64,000 nucleotides of DNA, from assembly GCA_910587295.1 (NCBI GenBank), contig CAJULP010000047.1:1-64000 (forward strand). The letters are read 5' to 3'. Below, piece after piece: positions 34,120 to 44,262 of the stretch. The notes under the pieces are model-generated. The model was not told where the DNA came from. It saw only the letters and a program-made list of their open reading frames with translations, and searched no databases. This DNA is from an uncultured Lachnospiraceae bacterium (GTDB taxonomy: Bacteria > Bacillota > Clostridia > Lachnospirales > Lachnospiraceae). Position 1 is the stretch's first letter; the number at the start of each line of letters is the position of its first letter. Made by a program: the position numbers and the translations under genes.

Positions 34120-35580
34120 ATGTATGATGAAATAAATTTCGAAAAAATAGATCTTAGTTTAGAACCACCTGCAAAAGAACCGGAGCGGCAGCACTATTTT
34201 ATTGCAAAGCTTCGCCGGTACGTGGAAGCGGAACGGAAACGCCTTGACCGTTCCGTAACTTGTGCGGTGGTCACCTTCGGCTGCCAGATGAATGCAAGGG
34301 ACTCCGAAAAACTGTCAGGGATATTGGAGACGGCAGGCTATGAGCTGACAGAAGATGAAAATGCGGATTTTGTCATTTACAATACCTGCACGGTGCGGGA
34401 TAACGCCAACCAGCGTGTGTACGGGCGGCTGGGGCATTTAGGCGGTATGAAAAAAAAGTTTCCCCACAAGAGGATTGCTCTTTGCGGCTGCATGATGCAG
34501 GAGCCCTCCGTGATTGAAAAGCTGAAAAAAAGCTACCGGTTTGTGGATCTGATTTTTGGAACCCATAATATTTATAAATTTGCGGAACTTTTAGTAACCA
34601 TGTTCGAATCAAAAGACCCGGTGGTTGATATCTGGGATTCCACGGATCAGATTGTAGAGGAACTTCCCACCGAGCGGAAATATCCGTTTAAATCAGGAAT
34701 CAATATCATGTTTGGGTGCAATAATTTCTGCAGTTACTGCATCGTTCCTTATGTCCGGGGCAGAGAGCGGAGCAGGGAGCCGGAGGATATCCTTCGGGAG
34801 ATTGAAAGCCTGGCGGCGGATGGCGTTGTGGAGGTTATGCTGCTTGGGCAGAATGTCAATTCCTATGGGCGTAACCTCAAAAACCCTATATCCTTTGCAA
34901 GGCTGCTGCAGGAAGTGGAAAAGATTGAGGGGATCAAACGGATCCGTTTCATGACATCCCACCCAAAAGATTTATCGGACGAGCTGATTGCGGTGATGAA
35001 GCATTCGGAAAAGATCTGCCGCCACCTGCACCTGCCGCTGCAGTCCGGGTCCACCAGGATCTTACAGGCAATGAACCGCAGGTACACCAGGGAGGATTAC
35101 CTGGATCTGGTGCAAAAACTGCGAAGGGAAATACCGGATCTTGCCATCACAACGGATATTATCGTGGGATTTCCGGGGGAGACGCCGGAAGATGTGGACC
35201 TTACCATAGATATGGTCAAACAGGTGCAATACGACAATGCATTTACATTCCTTTATTCCAAACGGACGGGAACACCGGCGGCAGCTATGGAAAACCAGGT
35301 GCCGGATAGCGTCATGAAAGAAGGCTTTGACCGGCTTTTAAATGTGGTCCAGGACACGGCCAGAAAGCAGATCCGGCGCCTTAAGGGGCAGACACTGGAT
35401 GCTTTGGTGGAGGAAGTAAACGAACAGGATCCGGCGCTTTTGACCGGAAGGCTGTCTAACAATACCATTGTACATTTTCCGGGAGATAAGAGCCTTGTGG
35501 GTAAGATTGTTCCGGTCTATTTAAAGGAATGTCATGGTTTTTACTATGCAGGGGAGATACAGGAGGCAAATAATGGCTGA
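34120..35580 (+). CDS. miaB: tRNA-2-methylthio-N6-dimethylallyladenosine synthase MiaB
   Basis: A 486-residue radical SAM methylthiotransferase. Three N-terminal cluster cysteines sit in VTFGCQMNARDSEKL, YNTCTVRDN and LCGCMMQ, and the radical SAM motif is GCNNFCSYCIVPYVRGRE near residue 197; a C-terminal TRAM domain follows. It converts i6A37 to ms2i6A37 in tRNA, acting after MiaA, whose gene lies three genes downstream. The 3' end overlaps mutS by 8 bp. Confidence 0.96.
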   Translation: MYDEINFEKIDLSLEPPAKEPERQHYFIAKLRRYVEAERKRLDRSVTCAVVTFGCQMNARDSEKLSGILETAGYELTEDENADFVIYNTCTVRDNANQRVYGRLGHLGGMKKKFPHKRIALCGCMMQEPSVIEKLKKSYRFVDLIFGTHNIYKFAELLVTMFESKDPVVDIWDSTDQIVEELPTERKYPFKSGINIMFGCNNFCSYCIVPYVRGRERSREPEDILREIESLAADGVVEVMLLGQNVNSYGRNLKNPISFARLLQEVEKIEGIKRIRFMTSHPKDLSDELIAVMKHSEKICRHLHLPLQSGSTRILQAMNRRYTREDYLDLVQKLRREIPDLAITTDIIVGFPGETPEDVDLTIDMVKQVQYDNAFTFLYSKRTGTPAAAMENQVPDSVMKEGFDRLLNVVQDTARKQIRRLKGQTLDALVEEVNEQDPALLTGRLSNNTIVHFPGDKSLVGKIVPVYLKECHGFYYAGEIQEANNG

Positions 35581-38218
35581 AATGACACCAATGATGCAAC
35601 AGTATCTGGAGACGAAAAAAGAATACCATGATTGTATCCTGTTTTATCGTCTGGGGGATTTCTATGAGATGTTCTTTGAAGATGCCCTTACCGCATCCAA
35701 AGAACTTGAGATCACGCTTACCGGGAAGAACTGTGGTTTGGAAGAGCGGGCGCCTATGTGCGGGATTCCTTATCATGCGGTAGACGGCTATTTGAACAAG
35801 CTGGTCACCAAGGGATATAAGGTGGCTATCTGTGAACAGGTGGAGGATCCAAAGCTTGCAAAAGGGCTTGTGAAGCGGGATGTGGTGAGGATCGTCACGC
35901 CGGGAACCAATATGAACGTTTATTCCATGGATGAGACCCGAAATAACTTCCTTATGAGCATTGCTTTTTTTCAGGGGAAAACAGGGCTTTCCGTTGCGGA
36001 TGTGACTACGGGTGATTACTACCTGACCGAGATAGAAGATACGAAAAAGCTTTTGGATGAGATCAACAAATATCATCCCAGCGAGATCATTTGTAATGAC
36101 GCTTTTTTGGTAAGCGGCGTGGATATTGAGGATTTAAAGGGAAGGCTTGGTATTGCCATTTATCCGCTGGAACCGCACTTTTTTGATGATGACAGGTGCC
36201 AGAAGAGCCTGTTAAAGCATTTTCATGTAAGTACCTTACAGGGGATGGGGATTGGAGATTTTCCAGCAGGCATCATTGCCGCAGGTGCATTGATGCTGTA
36301 CCTGACGGATACGCAGAAAAATTCCCTGGATCATTTTACCCATTTATACCCTTACCTTACCAGCAGATATATGCTTCTTGACAGTTCCACAAGAAGGAAT
36401 TTAGAGCTTACGGAGACCTTGCGGGAAAAACAAAAAAGAGGATCTTTGCTTGGCGTTTTGGACAAAACCAAGACGGCTATGGGAGCGAGATGCTTAAGGC
36501 AGTATATCGAACAGCCCCTGATCGACACGGAACAGATCTTAGGCAGGCTTGACTGCGTGGAGGCTTTATCCAAACAGTCTATGATAAGAGATGAACTTAG
36601 GGAGTATTTGAATCCCATCTATGACTTGGAACGCCTTCTTGGGAAGGTAAGTTATAAGTCGGCAAATCCAAGGGATCTGATTGCGTTCCGTAATTCCTTA
36701 AGAATGCTGCCCCATATCAAGACTCTTTTGTCTGAATTTAGCGCCGGACTTTTAAAGGAAATAGATAACGAGATTGATGATCTTTCCGATATCTGCCGTT
36801 TGATCGAAAATTCTATTTATGAGGAGCCGCCAATTTCTGTGCGGGAAGGCGGGATTATTAAGGATGGATTTGACGAAAACATTGATACGCTGCGCCATGC
36901 CAAGACGGAAGGGAAGGACTGGCTTGCCAAGCTGGAAGAAGAGGACCGGGAGCGGACGGGAATCAAGAATCTGAAGATCCGCTATAACAAGGTGTTCGGG
37001 TATTATTATGAAGTGACTAATTCTTTTAAGGACATGGTTCCGGAGGATTACATAAGGAAACAGACCCTGGCCAATGCGGAGCGGTATACCAACGCAAGAC
37101 TGAAGGAGCTGGAGGATACGATCTTAAACGCGGAAGATAAGCTCTATAGCTTAGAGTATGATATGTTCTGCCAGATCAGAGATGCCATTTCGGGGGAAAT
37201 GGAGCGGATCCAAAAAACCGCAAAAGCCATTGCCAGACTGGATGTGTTTGCTTCCTTTTCGGCCGTTGCGGAGCGCTGCCATTATGTCCGGCCGTCCATC
37301 AACGCAAAGGGCGTGATTGACATCAAAGGGGGCCGGCATCCGGTGGTGGAGCAGATGATAACTGGGGATCTGTTTATTGCCAATGACACTCATTTAGACA
37401 ACAATAAGTTTTGTGTTTCCATCATTACCGGGCCAAATATGGCAGGGAAATCCACTTATATGCGGCAGGTAGCGCTGATTGTCTTGATGGCGCAGATCGG
37501 ATGTTTCGTTCCGGCGCAAAGCGCCAATATTGGTATAGTGGACCGGATCTTTACCAGGGTCGGCGCATCGGATGACCTGGCAAGCGGCCAGAGTACTTTT
37601 ATGGTGGAGATGAATGAAGTGGCGAATATCTTACGGAACGCCACGGCAGACAGCCTGCTTATCCTGGATGAGATTGGGCGGGGAACTTCCACGTTTGATG
37701 GTCTTTCCATTGCCTGGGCGGTGATCGAACATATCAGCAACAAAAAGCTTCTTGGCGCAAAGACTTTATTTGCCACTCATTATCATGAGCTTACGGAGCT
37801 GGAAGGAAAGATGGGCAATGTAAACAATTATTGCATTGCAGTGAAGGAAAAAGGGGATGATATCGTCTTCCTGCGCAAGATTATAAAAGGCGGTGCGGAT
37901 AAAAGCTACGGTATTCAGGTGGCAAAACTTGCCGGTGTGCCGGATATGGTCATCGACCGGGCCAAGGAGATCTTAGGACAGCTTGTGGACAACGATGTAT
38001 TAGAAAAGGTCCAGAGCATAGCAGTCAACCAGAAGGATACCAAACACAAAGCCGTGAAATATGACGAGGTGGACTTATCACAGATGTCTTTGTTTGACAC
38101 CGTGACGGATGAAGATGTGCTCAATGAGTTAAAGGAGATCGATGTGTCTAATTTAACGCCTCTTGACGCGTTAAACACATTATACAGGCTGCAGAATAAA
38201 CTAAAAAACAGGTGGTAA
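35573..38218 (+). CDS. mutS: DNA mismatch repair protein MutS
   Basis: An 881-residue protein. The mismatch-reading Phe-x-Glu is in GDFYEMFFED near residue 28, Walker A is GPNMAGKSTYMRQ (about 620), Walker B is LLILDEIGRGTSTFDG (about 697) and the THYHEL motif follows. It recognises mismatches and recruits MutL, encoded 13 bp downstream. The ATG at 35573 is chosen for AGGAGG 9 bp upstream; it lies inside the end of miaB. Confidence 0.97.
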   Translation: MAEMTPMMQQYLETKKEYHDCILFYRLGDFYEMFFEDALTASKELEITLTGKNCGLEERAPMCGIPYHAVDGYLNKLVTKGYKVAICEQVEDPKLAKGLVKRDVVRIVTPGTNMNVYSMDETRNNFLMSIAFFQGKTGLSVADVTTGDYYLTEIEDTKKLLDEINKYHPSEIICNDAFLVSGVDIEDLKGRLGIAIYPLEPHFFDDDRCQKSLLKHFHVSTLQGMGIGDFPAGIIAAGALMLYLTDTQKNSLDHFTHLYPYLTSRYMLLDSSTRRNLELTETLREKQKRGSLLGVLDKTKTAMGARCLRQYIEQPLIDTEQILGRLDCVEALSKQSMIRDELREYLNPIYDLERLLGKVSYKSANPRDLIAFRNSLRMLPHIKTLLSEFSAGLLKEIDNEIDDLSDICRLIENSIYEEPPISVREGGIIKDGFDENIDTLRHAKTEGKDWLAKLEEEDRERTGIKNLKIRYNKVFGYYYEVTNSFKDMVPEDYIRKQTLANAERYTNARLKELEDTILNAEDKLYSLEYDMFCQIRDAISGEMERIQKTAKAIARLDVFASFSAVAERCHYVRPSINAKGVIDIKGGRHPVVEQMITGDLFIANDTHLDNNKFCVSIITGPNMAGKSTYMRQVALIVLMAQIGCFVPAQSANIGIVDRIFTRVGASDDLASGQSTFMVEMNEVANILRNATADSLLILDEIGRGTSTFDGLSIAWAVIEHISNKKLLGAKTLFATHYHELTELEGKMGNVNNYCIAVKEKGDDIVFLRKIIKGGADKSYGIQVAKLAGVPDMVIDRAKEILGQLVDNDVLEKVQSIAVNQKDTKHKAVKYDEVDLSQMSLFDTVTDEDVLNELKEIDVSNLTPLDALNTLYRLQNKLKNRW

Positions 38219-38231
38219 AGGAAGGTGACAT

Positions 38232-40139
38232 ATGCCCCAGATAAATTTATTGAGCCAAAACACGATTGACCAGATTGCTGCCGGGGAGGTAGTGGAGAGA
38301 CCTTTAAGCGTGGTGAAGGAACTGACGGAAAACGCCATAGACGCAGGCGCTGACGCTATAGCCGTGGAAATAAAAGAAGGCGGGATATCCCTGATCCGTG
38401 TTACGGATAACGGATGCGGCATAGAAAAAGACCAGGTCCAGAAAGCCTTTTTGCGCCATGCAACCAGTAAGATCACTACCATTGACGATCTAAGCCATAC
38501 CAAAAGCCTTGGTTTCCGGGGGGAAGCCTTATCCAGCATTGCGGCAGTTTCCCAGGTTGAAGTGATCACCAAGACGGCGGATTCCTTAACGGGAATACGT
38601 TATGCCATAGCAGGGGGAGTGGCGGAAAAGCCGGAAGAAGTGGGTGCGCCGGAAGGAACCACGTTTCTGGTGCATAACTTATTTTATAATACCCCGGCGA
38701 GAAAGAAGTTTTTAAAACAGCCCCAGACGGAAGGAGGATATGTTGCCGATATGATGGAGCATCTGGCTCTTTCCCATCCCCACATATCCATTAAGTTTGT
38801 AAACAACGGCCAAATCCGGTTCCAAACCTCCGGAAACGGGGATTTAAAGGAAATCATTTATCGAATCTACGGAAGAGACATGGCGGAAGCGTTGATCCCT
38901 TTTTCCTTAAAAGGGCAGGGATTTTCCGTAAGTGGTTTTTTGGGTAAGCCGGAATGCAACCGCTCTAACAGGAATTTTGAGACCAGCTTTGTAAATGGCA
39001 GGTATGTGAAAAGCGACCTTCTCATGAAAGCCATGGAAGAAGGATACCGGACTTACCTGATGCAGCATAAGTTTCCCTTTTATGTACTTCATTTCGAGTT
39101 GGACCCGGATACTATTGACGTGAATGTCCATCCTTCTAAGATGGAGATCCGGATCCACCAGGGAGCAGAACTATATAAGGAACTTTCAAACGCAGTCTTT
39201 GACCACCTTAAGGAGCAGGAGCTGATCCCTGACGTGAAGCTTGTGGAAGATGTGAAAAAGGCAGTAAAAGAGGCGTCAAAAGGAGTTGAGAAATCACCGG
39301 AACCCTTTGAAATAAACAGGATGCAGATGATAGAAGAAGAAAAAGCAAAGTACCATACAGATGGGCCGAAAGTGGCGGATTTACTGCAAAAAACATCCCC
39401 TAACCGTATCATAGGAAGCGTTTCTATGCCGGAAACGGCCCAAAATGCAGGTATGCATTCAAATCTGCGCACAAATGTGATCAAAGCGGCGGATCATATC
39501 CTGGTAGAAAAGCCGGTGCAGCTTGATCTGTTTGAGGAGCATTTCCTTTCGGAACAGTCGAAAGAGGAATATCAGATCTTAGGTCAGGTCTTTCATACCT
39601 ACTGGCTGGTTGCCTTTAAGGACAGGCTGTTTATCATTGACCAGCATGCCGCCCATGAGAAGGTAAAATATGAACGTCTTGTGAAAGAACTGGAAGCTAA
39701 GTCGGTTTCCGCACAGATGATAAACCCTCCCGTTGTCATTACCTTAACGGGGAAGGAAGAAGAGGTTTTGCTGCAGATGGCGGAAAACTTTAAGGCCCTT
39801 GGATTTGAAATAGAAGCCTTTGGCAGCGGATCTTATGTTCTGCGGGGGATGCCGGCGGATTTGTACGGATGTAGTGAAAAAGAATTTTTTATGGATATTT
39901 TGGATGAGATTGCGGATAATCCTATGAAGGGTACGCCGGACGTGATCTTACACAAGCTGGCGTCCATGGCATGTAAGGCTGCGGTAAAAGGAAATCATGA
40001 AATGGCTATGGCAGAGGCCGAAGCGCTTATTGATGAACTTTTGACTTTAGAGGACCCTTATCATTGCCCTCACGGCAGGCCTACTATCATATCTATGACC
40101 AAATATGAGATGGAAAAGAAATTTAAACGGATTGTTTGA
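38232..40139 (+). CDS. mutL: DNA mismatch repair protein MutL (endonuclease type)
   Basis: A 635-residue GHKL ATPase with ENAIDAGAD, DNGCGI and GFRGEALSSI motifs in the first 100 residues. The C-terminal domain has DQHAAHEKVKYE near residue 474, the endonuclease motif of MutL proteins from bacteria without MutH, plus CKAAVKG and CPHGRPT metal-site motifs. It nicks the discontinuous strand after MutS activation. Its stop overlaps the miaA start by one base. Confidence 0.97.
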   Translation: MPQINLLSQNTIDQIAAGEVVERPLSVVKELTENAIDAGADAIAVEIKEGGISLIRVTDNGCGIEKDQVQKAFLRHATSKITTIDDLSHTKSLGFRGEALSSIAAVSQVEVITKTADSLTGIRYAIAGGVAEKPEEVGAPEGTTFLVHNLFYNTPARKKFLKQPQTEGGYVADMMEHLALSHPHISIKFVNNGQIRFQTSGNGDLKEIIYRIYGRDMAEALIPFSLKGQGFSVSGFLGKPECNRSNRNFETSFVNGRYVKSDLLMKAMEEGYRTYLMQHKFPFYVLHFELDPDTIDVNVHPSKMEIRIHQGAELYKELSNAVFDHLKEQELIPDVKLVEDVKKAVKEASKGVEKSPEPFEINRMQMIEEEKAKYHTDGPKVADLLQKTSPNRIIGSVSMPETAQNAGMHSNLRTNVIKAADHILVEKPVQLDLFEEHFLSEQSKEEYQILGQVFHTYWLVAFKDRLFIIDQHAAHEKVKYERLVKELEAKSVSAQMINPPVVITLTGKEEEVLLQMAENFKALGFEIEAFGSGSYVLRGMPADLYGCSEKEFFMDILDEIADNPMKGTPDVILHKLASMACKAAVKGNHEMAMAEAEALIDELLTLEDPYHCPHGRPTIISMTKYEMEKKFKRIV

Positions 40140-41104
40140 TGATGAAGGAAATGGATCGTAACAACAGAAAAAAACTGATCATTTTGACGGGGCCTACGGC
40201 GGTAGGGAAAACCGCATTGTCCATTGCGCTGGCAAAGCGCCTTGACGGGGAGATCATTTCTGCCGACTCCATGCAGGTTTATAAGCATATGGATATCGGC
40301 TCCGCAAAGATAAAAGTGGAAGAAATGGAAGAGATCCCACACCACCTGATCGACCTGCTGGAACCGGATGAGGAGTTTAACGTGGTGCGCTTTAAGGAAC
40401 TTTCCAAGGAAGCCCTCTTCGGGATTTATGAAAGAGGCAGGCTGCCTGTGGTGGCAGGAGGAACCGGGTTTTATATTCAGGCTCTTTTGTATGACATTGA
40501 TTTTTCCGAAGAAGAAAACCACGGGGAAATCCGAAAAAAGTTGGAAGATTTCGCTACAGAATATGGAGGGGAGGCTCTGCACAGGAAGCTTTTTGAAATA
40601 GACCCTGTCTCGGCAAAAGAGATTCATCCAAACAACCAAAAGCGGGTGATCCGGGCACTGGAATTTTATGAGCTTAACGGGTATCCCATTTCCATCCATA
40701 ACGAAACCCAAAAAAAACGCCTTTCCCCTTACGATTTCTGCTATTTTGTTCTTACGGATGACAGAGATGTTCTGTATGAAAAAATAGAAAAACGGGTGGA
40801 CCTGATGATGGAGGAAGGGCTTTTGGATGAAGTCCGGGCATTAAAAAATATGGGATATCACAAGAGGATGGTATCCATGCAGGGGCTTGGTTACAAGGAA
40901 CTCTTAGATTATCTGGATGGGAACGGCACTCTTGATGAGGCAGTAAGCAAGATCAAACGGGACACCCGGCATTTTGCCAAACGGCAGCTCACCTGGTTTC
41001 ATCGGGAACGGGATGTGATCTGGATCCACAAAAAAGACTTTGACTATGATGACCGGAAAATATTAGCCTATATGGAAGAATGTATCAGTAGATTGGGAGG
41101 ATGA
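40139..41104 (+). CDS. miaA: tRNA dimethylallyltransferase MiaA
   Basis: A 321-residue enzyme with the P-loop GPTAVGKTALSIAL near residue 17, SADSMQVYKHMDIGSAK for substrate binding, and HHLIDLLEP. It transfers a dimethylallyl group to A37 of tRNAs reading UNN codons, making the substrate of MiaB. The start ATG at 40139 overlaps the mutL stop (TGATG); a second ATG follows directly. Confidence 0.96.
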   Translation: MMKEMDRNNRKKLIILTGPTAVGKTALSIALAKRLDGEIISADSMQVYKHMDIGSAKIKVEEMEEIPHHLIDLLEPDEEFNVVRFKELSKEALFGIYERGRLPVVAGGTGFYIQALLYDIDFSEEENHGEIRKKLEDFATEYGGEALHRKLFEIDPVSAKEIHPNNQKRVIRALEFYELNGYPISIHNETQKKRLSPYDFCYFVLTDDRDVLYEKIEKRVDLMMEEGLLDEVRALKNMGYHKRMVSMQGLGYKELLDYLDGNGTLDEAVSKIKRDTRHFAKRQLTWFHRERDVIWIHKKDFDYDDRKILAYMEECISRLGG

Positions 41105-41108
41105 AGAA

Positions 41109-42419
41109 TTGACGCCGGATTATGAAAGTACATTATATGGAACATTAGGGATATCAAAAGAGGTTTATCTATTTTGTGAAGGTTTATGGGAGTCTTTAAA
41201 CAGCCGCTTTCAGGAGATTGACGCACTTTCTGAATACAATCAGTTAAAAGTGATCTCTGCCATGCAGAAAAATCAGGTCAGTGAAGCCTGCCTTTTAGGA
41301 ACTACCGGGTATGGCTACAATGACCTGGGACGGGAAACCTTAGAAAAGGTTTATTCGGATATATTTCATACGGAAGATGCGCTGGTGCGCCCTCAGATCA
41401 CCTGCGGCACTCATGCGCTGGCCTTGGCGCTTATGAGTAATCTGCGGCCCGGGGATGAACTCCTCTCCCCGGTTGGGAAGCCTTATGATACTTTGGAGGA
41501 AGTGATCGGCATCCGTCCTTCAAAAGGCTCCTTAAAGGAATACAGCATCAGTTATTCTCAGGTGGATCTTCTTTCTGATGGCAGCTTTGACTATGAAGGG
41601 ATCAAAAATGCCATCAATGAAAGGACAAAGCTTGTGACCATCCAGCGGTCGAAAGGCTACCAGACCAGACCGACTCTTTCGGTCAGGCGGATTGGGGAAC
41701 TGATCCATTTTGTCAAGGATATCAAACCGGATGTGATCTGCATGGTAGATAACTGCTACGGGGAGTTTACAGAAAAAGAAGAGCCATCAGATGTGGGAGC
41801 CGATCTTGTGGTGGGTTCATTGATCAAAAACCCCGGCGGCGGGCTTGCCCCCATCGGTGGGTATCTTGCCGGAAAAAAGGAATGCATTGAAAATGCCGCA
41901 TACCGGCTGACGTCGCCGGGACTTGGCAAGGAGGTGGGCGCATCCTTAGCGGCGCTTCCGGCCTTTTATCAGGGACTTTTCCTTGCTCCTTCGGTTACGG
42001 CAAACGCATTAAAAGCCGCCGTATTTGCAGCAAACATTTATGAGGCATTGGGATTTGCCGTTTTGCCGGACGGAAAAGAAACAAGACATGACATCATCCA
42101 GGCCGTAACCTTTGGCAGCCCGGAAGGCGTGGTCGCTTTTTGTCAGGGAATCCAACAGGCGGCTGCGGTGGACGGGCATGTGACGCCGGAGCCCTGGGAT
42201 ATGCCGGGATATGACAGCCCGGTGATTATGGCCGCAGGCGCATTCGTGTCAGGATCGTCTATTGAGCTAAGCGCAGACGGCCCCATAAAACCGCCTTACA
42301 GCGTATTCTTTCAGGGCGGCCTTACCTGGCAGCATGGCAAATTCGGCATTATGAAGAGCATGCAGAAACTGGTAGAAAAAGGGATTATCCTGAAGGATTT
42401 TGACAAACGAAACTTATAA
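41109..42419 (+). CDS. Methionine gamma-lyase/aluminium-resistance family PLP enzyme (YnbB-like)
   Basis: A 436-residue fold-type I PLP enzyme. It has LGTTGYGYNDLGRETLE near residue 58, ITCGTHALALALM near 97, VDNCYGEFTEKEEP near 215 and the likely PLP-lysine region GSLIKNPGGGLAPIGGY near 236. The family is annotated as methionine gamma-lyase or aluminium resistance, but the true substrate is poorly established. The TTG start has GGGAGG upstream and lies 4 bp after miaA, so it belongs to the mutS-miaA operon, a common Firmicute arrangement. Confidence 0.88.
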   Translation: MTPDYESTLYGTLGISKEVYLFCEGLWESLNSRFQEIDALSEYNQLKVISAMQKNQVSEACLLGTTGYGYNDLGRETLEKVYSDIFHTEDALVRPQITCGTHALALALMSNLRPGDELLSPVGKPYDTLEEVIGIRPSKGSLKEYSISYSQVDLLSDGSFDYEGIKNAINERTKLVTIQRSKGYQTRPTLSVRRIGELIHFVKDIKPDVICMVDNCYGEFTEKEEPSDVGADLVVGSLIKNPGGGLAPIGGYLAGKKECIENAAYRLTSPGLGKEVGASLAALPAFYQGLFLAPSVTANALKAAVFAANIYEALGFAVLPDGKETRHDIIQAVTFGSPEGVVAFCQGIQQAAAVDGHVTPEPWDMPGYDSPVIMAAGAFVSGSSIELSADGPIKPPYSVFFQGGLTWQHGKFGIMKSMQKLVEKGIILKDFDKRNL

Positions 42420-42469
42420 AAAAAATATGAAATTTGTATACATAAATTGCCAACTGTGCTAATATAAAA

Positions 42470-42492
42470 ACCGGAAGCGTTTTCTTTCCGGT
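42470..42492. promoter_or_regulatory. Hairpin and extended -10 ahead of radC
   Basis: ACCGGAA (42470-42476) and TTCCGGT (42486-42492) form a stem. An extended -10 TGCTAATAT ends at 42465, so the hairpin would be at the very 5' end of a radC transcript. It may instead be a weak terminator for the upstream operon, though no long T run follows. Confidence 0.35.
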
Positions 42493-42547
42493 CTTATGCG
42501 GTGCATATGACCGTAACCACTGAGAGAAGGGATAGGAAAGGAAATGG

Positions 42548-43234
42548 ATGACCAAAATTAATGTATTACAAAACGGGCTGCCTTATGAAAAATTCCTTGC
42601 CCTTGGCCCAAAAGCGCTTACGGAGGAGGAACTGATCGCCATTATTTTAAGAACCGGAACGAAAAATACTCCGGCGCTGAAACTGGCGGAAGAAATCCTA
42701 TCTAAGGCTTCCAGTAAGGAAGAAGGGTTAAACGGGCTTCACCATTTATCAGTGCAGGAGCTTATGGAGATACCGGGTATCGGGGAAGTAAAGGCGGTAA
42801 AGATCAAGTGTATGGCGGAGATGGCAATCCGCATGGCAAGGCACAAAGCCGCCGCTAAGCTTAAATTTGATGCGCCGGAAACGGTGGCGGATTACTATAT
42901 GGAAGAGATGCGCCACCAGGAAAAAGAAAAAATATTGCTGTTGCTGCTTGATAACAGGCTGCAGTTGATCGAAGAATATATGATATCGCTGGGTACGGTG
43001 AATGCTTCTTTGTTATCCACCCGGGATGTGTTTGTTAAGGCGCTTACCTGCCGGGCAAGCAGTTTTATGCTGCTCCACAACCATCCAAGCGGAGACCCCG
43101 CCCCCAGCAGGAATGATATCCAGATCACGCAAAAGATGAAAGAAGCAGGCGAGTTGATGGACATGCCTCTGATCGACCATATCATATTAGGGAACGGTAC
43201 ATTTATCAGCCTGAAAAAAGAAGAGCTAATATAG
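42548..43234 (+). CDS. radC: RadC-family JAB/MPN protein
   Basis: A 228-residue protein. The N-terminal helix-hairpin-helix (LMEIPGIGEVKAVKIK near residue 74) is followed by a JAMM-type metalloprotease-like motif, LLHNHPSGDPAPSRND near residue 175. The historical link to DNA repair is weak and its function is unknown. It lies just before mreB, as in many Firmicutes. Confidence 0.93.
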   Translation: MTKINVLQNGLPYEKFLALGPKALTEEELIAIILRTGTKNTPALKLAEEILSKASSKEEGLNGLHHLSVQELMEIPGIGEVKAVKIKCMAEMAIRMARHKAAAKLKFDAPETVADYYMEEMRHQEKEKILLLLLDNRLQLIEEYMISLGTVNASLLSTRDVFVKALTCRASSFMLLHNHPSGDPAPSRNDIQITQKMKEAGELMDMPLIDHIILGNGTFISLKKEELI

Positions 43235-43251
43235 AAAGAGGGGTACTTATT

Positions 43252-44262
43252 TTGTCAAACGTTGCATTTGGTATTGACCTTGGAACCAATAATATTAAAA
43301 TTTATAATCGTTCCGATGATACGATCTTAGTTGAAAAGAACATGATCGCCATTGAGAACAAGAACACATTATTTGCCTATGGTGATTCCGCTTTTGATAT
43401 GCATGAAAAAGCGCCGGGAAATATCCATATTTCTTATCCGCTTTCTAATGGCGTGATTGCCGACATCAAAAACATGGAGCTTCTGGTCAAATATTTTATC
43501 AGTGACCTTTGCCGGAGCAATATTAAACCGGGTGATTACTATATTGCGGTTCCTACTGACGTCACGGAAGTGGAAAAGAGGGCTTTTTATGACCTGATCC
43601 GGGATGCGGGAGTAAAGGCAAGAAGGATCATGGTAGTGGAAAAGGCGGTGGCAGACGGCCTGGGGATGGATATCGACGTAAAAAATTCTCAGGGTGTACT
43701 GATCGTCAATGTAGGATTTGACACCACGGAGATCTCTATCCTGTCTTTGGGCGGAATCGTTCTTAGCAGACTGATCAAAGTAGGCGGCCAGAAATTTGAC
43801 GATGCCATCAGGGCGGCGGTGCGCCGTGAGTTCAGCCTGATCATCGGTGGAAAGACAGCGGAAAACGTGAAAATGGCGGCTGTAGATCTGGAGAAAGCAG
43901 GAAAAGGCGCACTGGTCTATGGGCGGGATATCGTGACCGGTCTTCCGGTGGAGAGGGAGCTTCCCACAAAGCTTATTGATGAGGCGTTGATTGAACATTT
44001 TTACACGATTATTGATAATATTAAAGTGATCTTAGAGAGGACGCCGCCGGAGCTTGCGGCAGATATTTACCGTCATGGCGTTTATCTTACCGGCGGGGCA
44101 TCCCAGGTGAACCATCTTGCCGCATTGGTGCAACAGGGAACAGGCCTTAAAGTTAATGTTTCGGAAAATCCGGTGACCAGCGTCGCACTAGGTCTTTCCA
44201 AGATCATTAAAGATGATAATTATAAGTCAGTGGCCTATTCAATTGAAGGAATGAGCAGATGA
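43252..44262 (+). CDS. mreB: Rod-shape-determining actin homologue MreB/Mbl
   Basis: A 336-residue actin-fold ATPase: phosphate-1 GIDLGTNNIKIY near residue 5, VEKAVADGLGM near 128, NVGFDTTEISILSLGG and the adenosine motif VYLTGGASQVNHL near 276. It forms membrane-bound filaments that guide side-wall synthesis. The N-terminal motif has N-I-K where most MreB have T-L-V, which is more Mbl-like. It starts with TTG after AAAGAGGGG and overlaps mreC by 4 bp (ATGA). Confidence 0.93.
   Translation: MSNVAFGIDLGTNNIKIYNRSDDTILVEKNMIAIENKNTLFAYGDSAFDMHEKAPGNIHISYPLSNGVIADIKNMELLVKYFISDLCRSNIKPGDYYIAVPTDVTEVEKRAFYDLIRDAGVKARRIMVVEKAVADGLGMDIDVKNSQGVLIVNVGFDTTEISILSLGGIVLSRLIKVGGQKFDDAIRAAVRREFSLIIGGKTAENVKMAAVDLEKAGKGALVYGRDIVTGLPVERELPTKLIDEALIEHFYTIIDNIKVILERTPPELAADIYRHGVYLTGGASQVNHLAALVQQGTGLKVNVSENPVTSVALGLSKIIKDDNYKSVAYSIEGMSR

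Noticed and set aside
35456..36076. Minus-strand 206-codon frame
   Set aside because: Antisense to the miaB-mutS junction; shadow of two well-supported genes.
42420..42547. Riboswitch ahead of radC
   Set aside because: Only one short hairpin is present and no known aptamer pattern could be matched.
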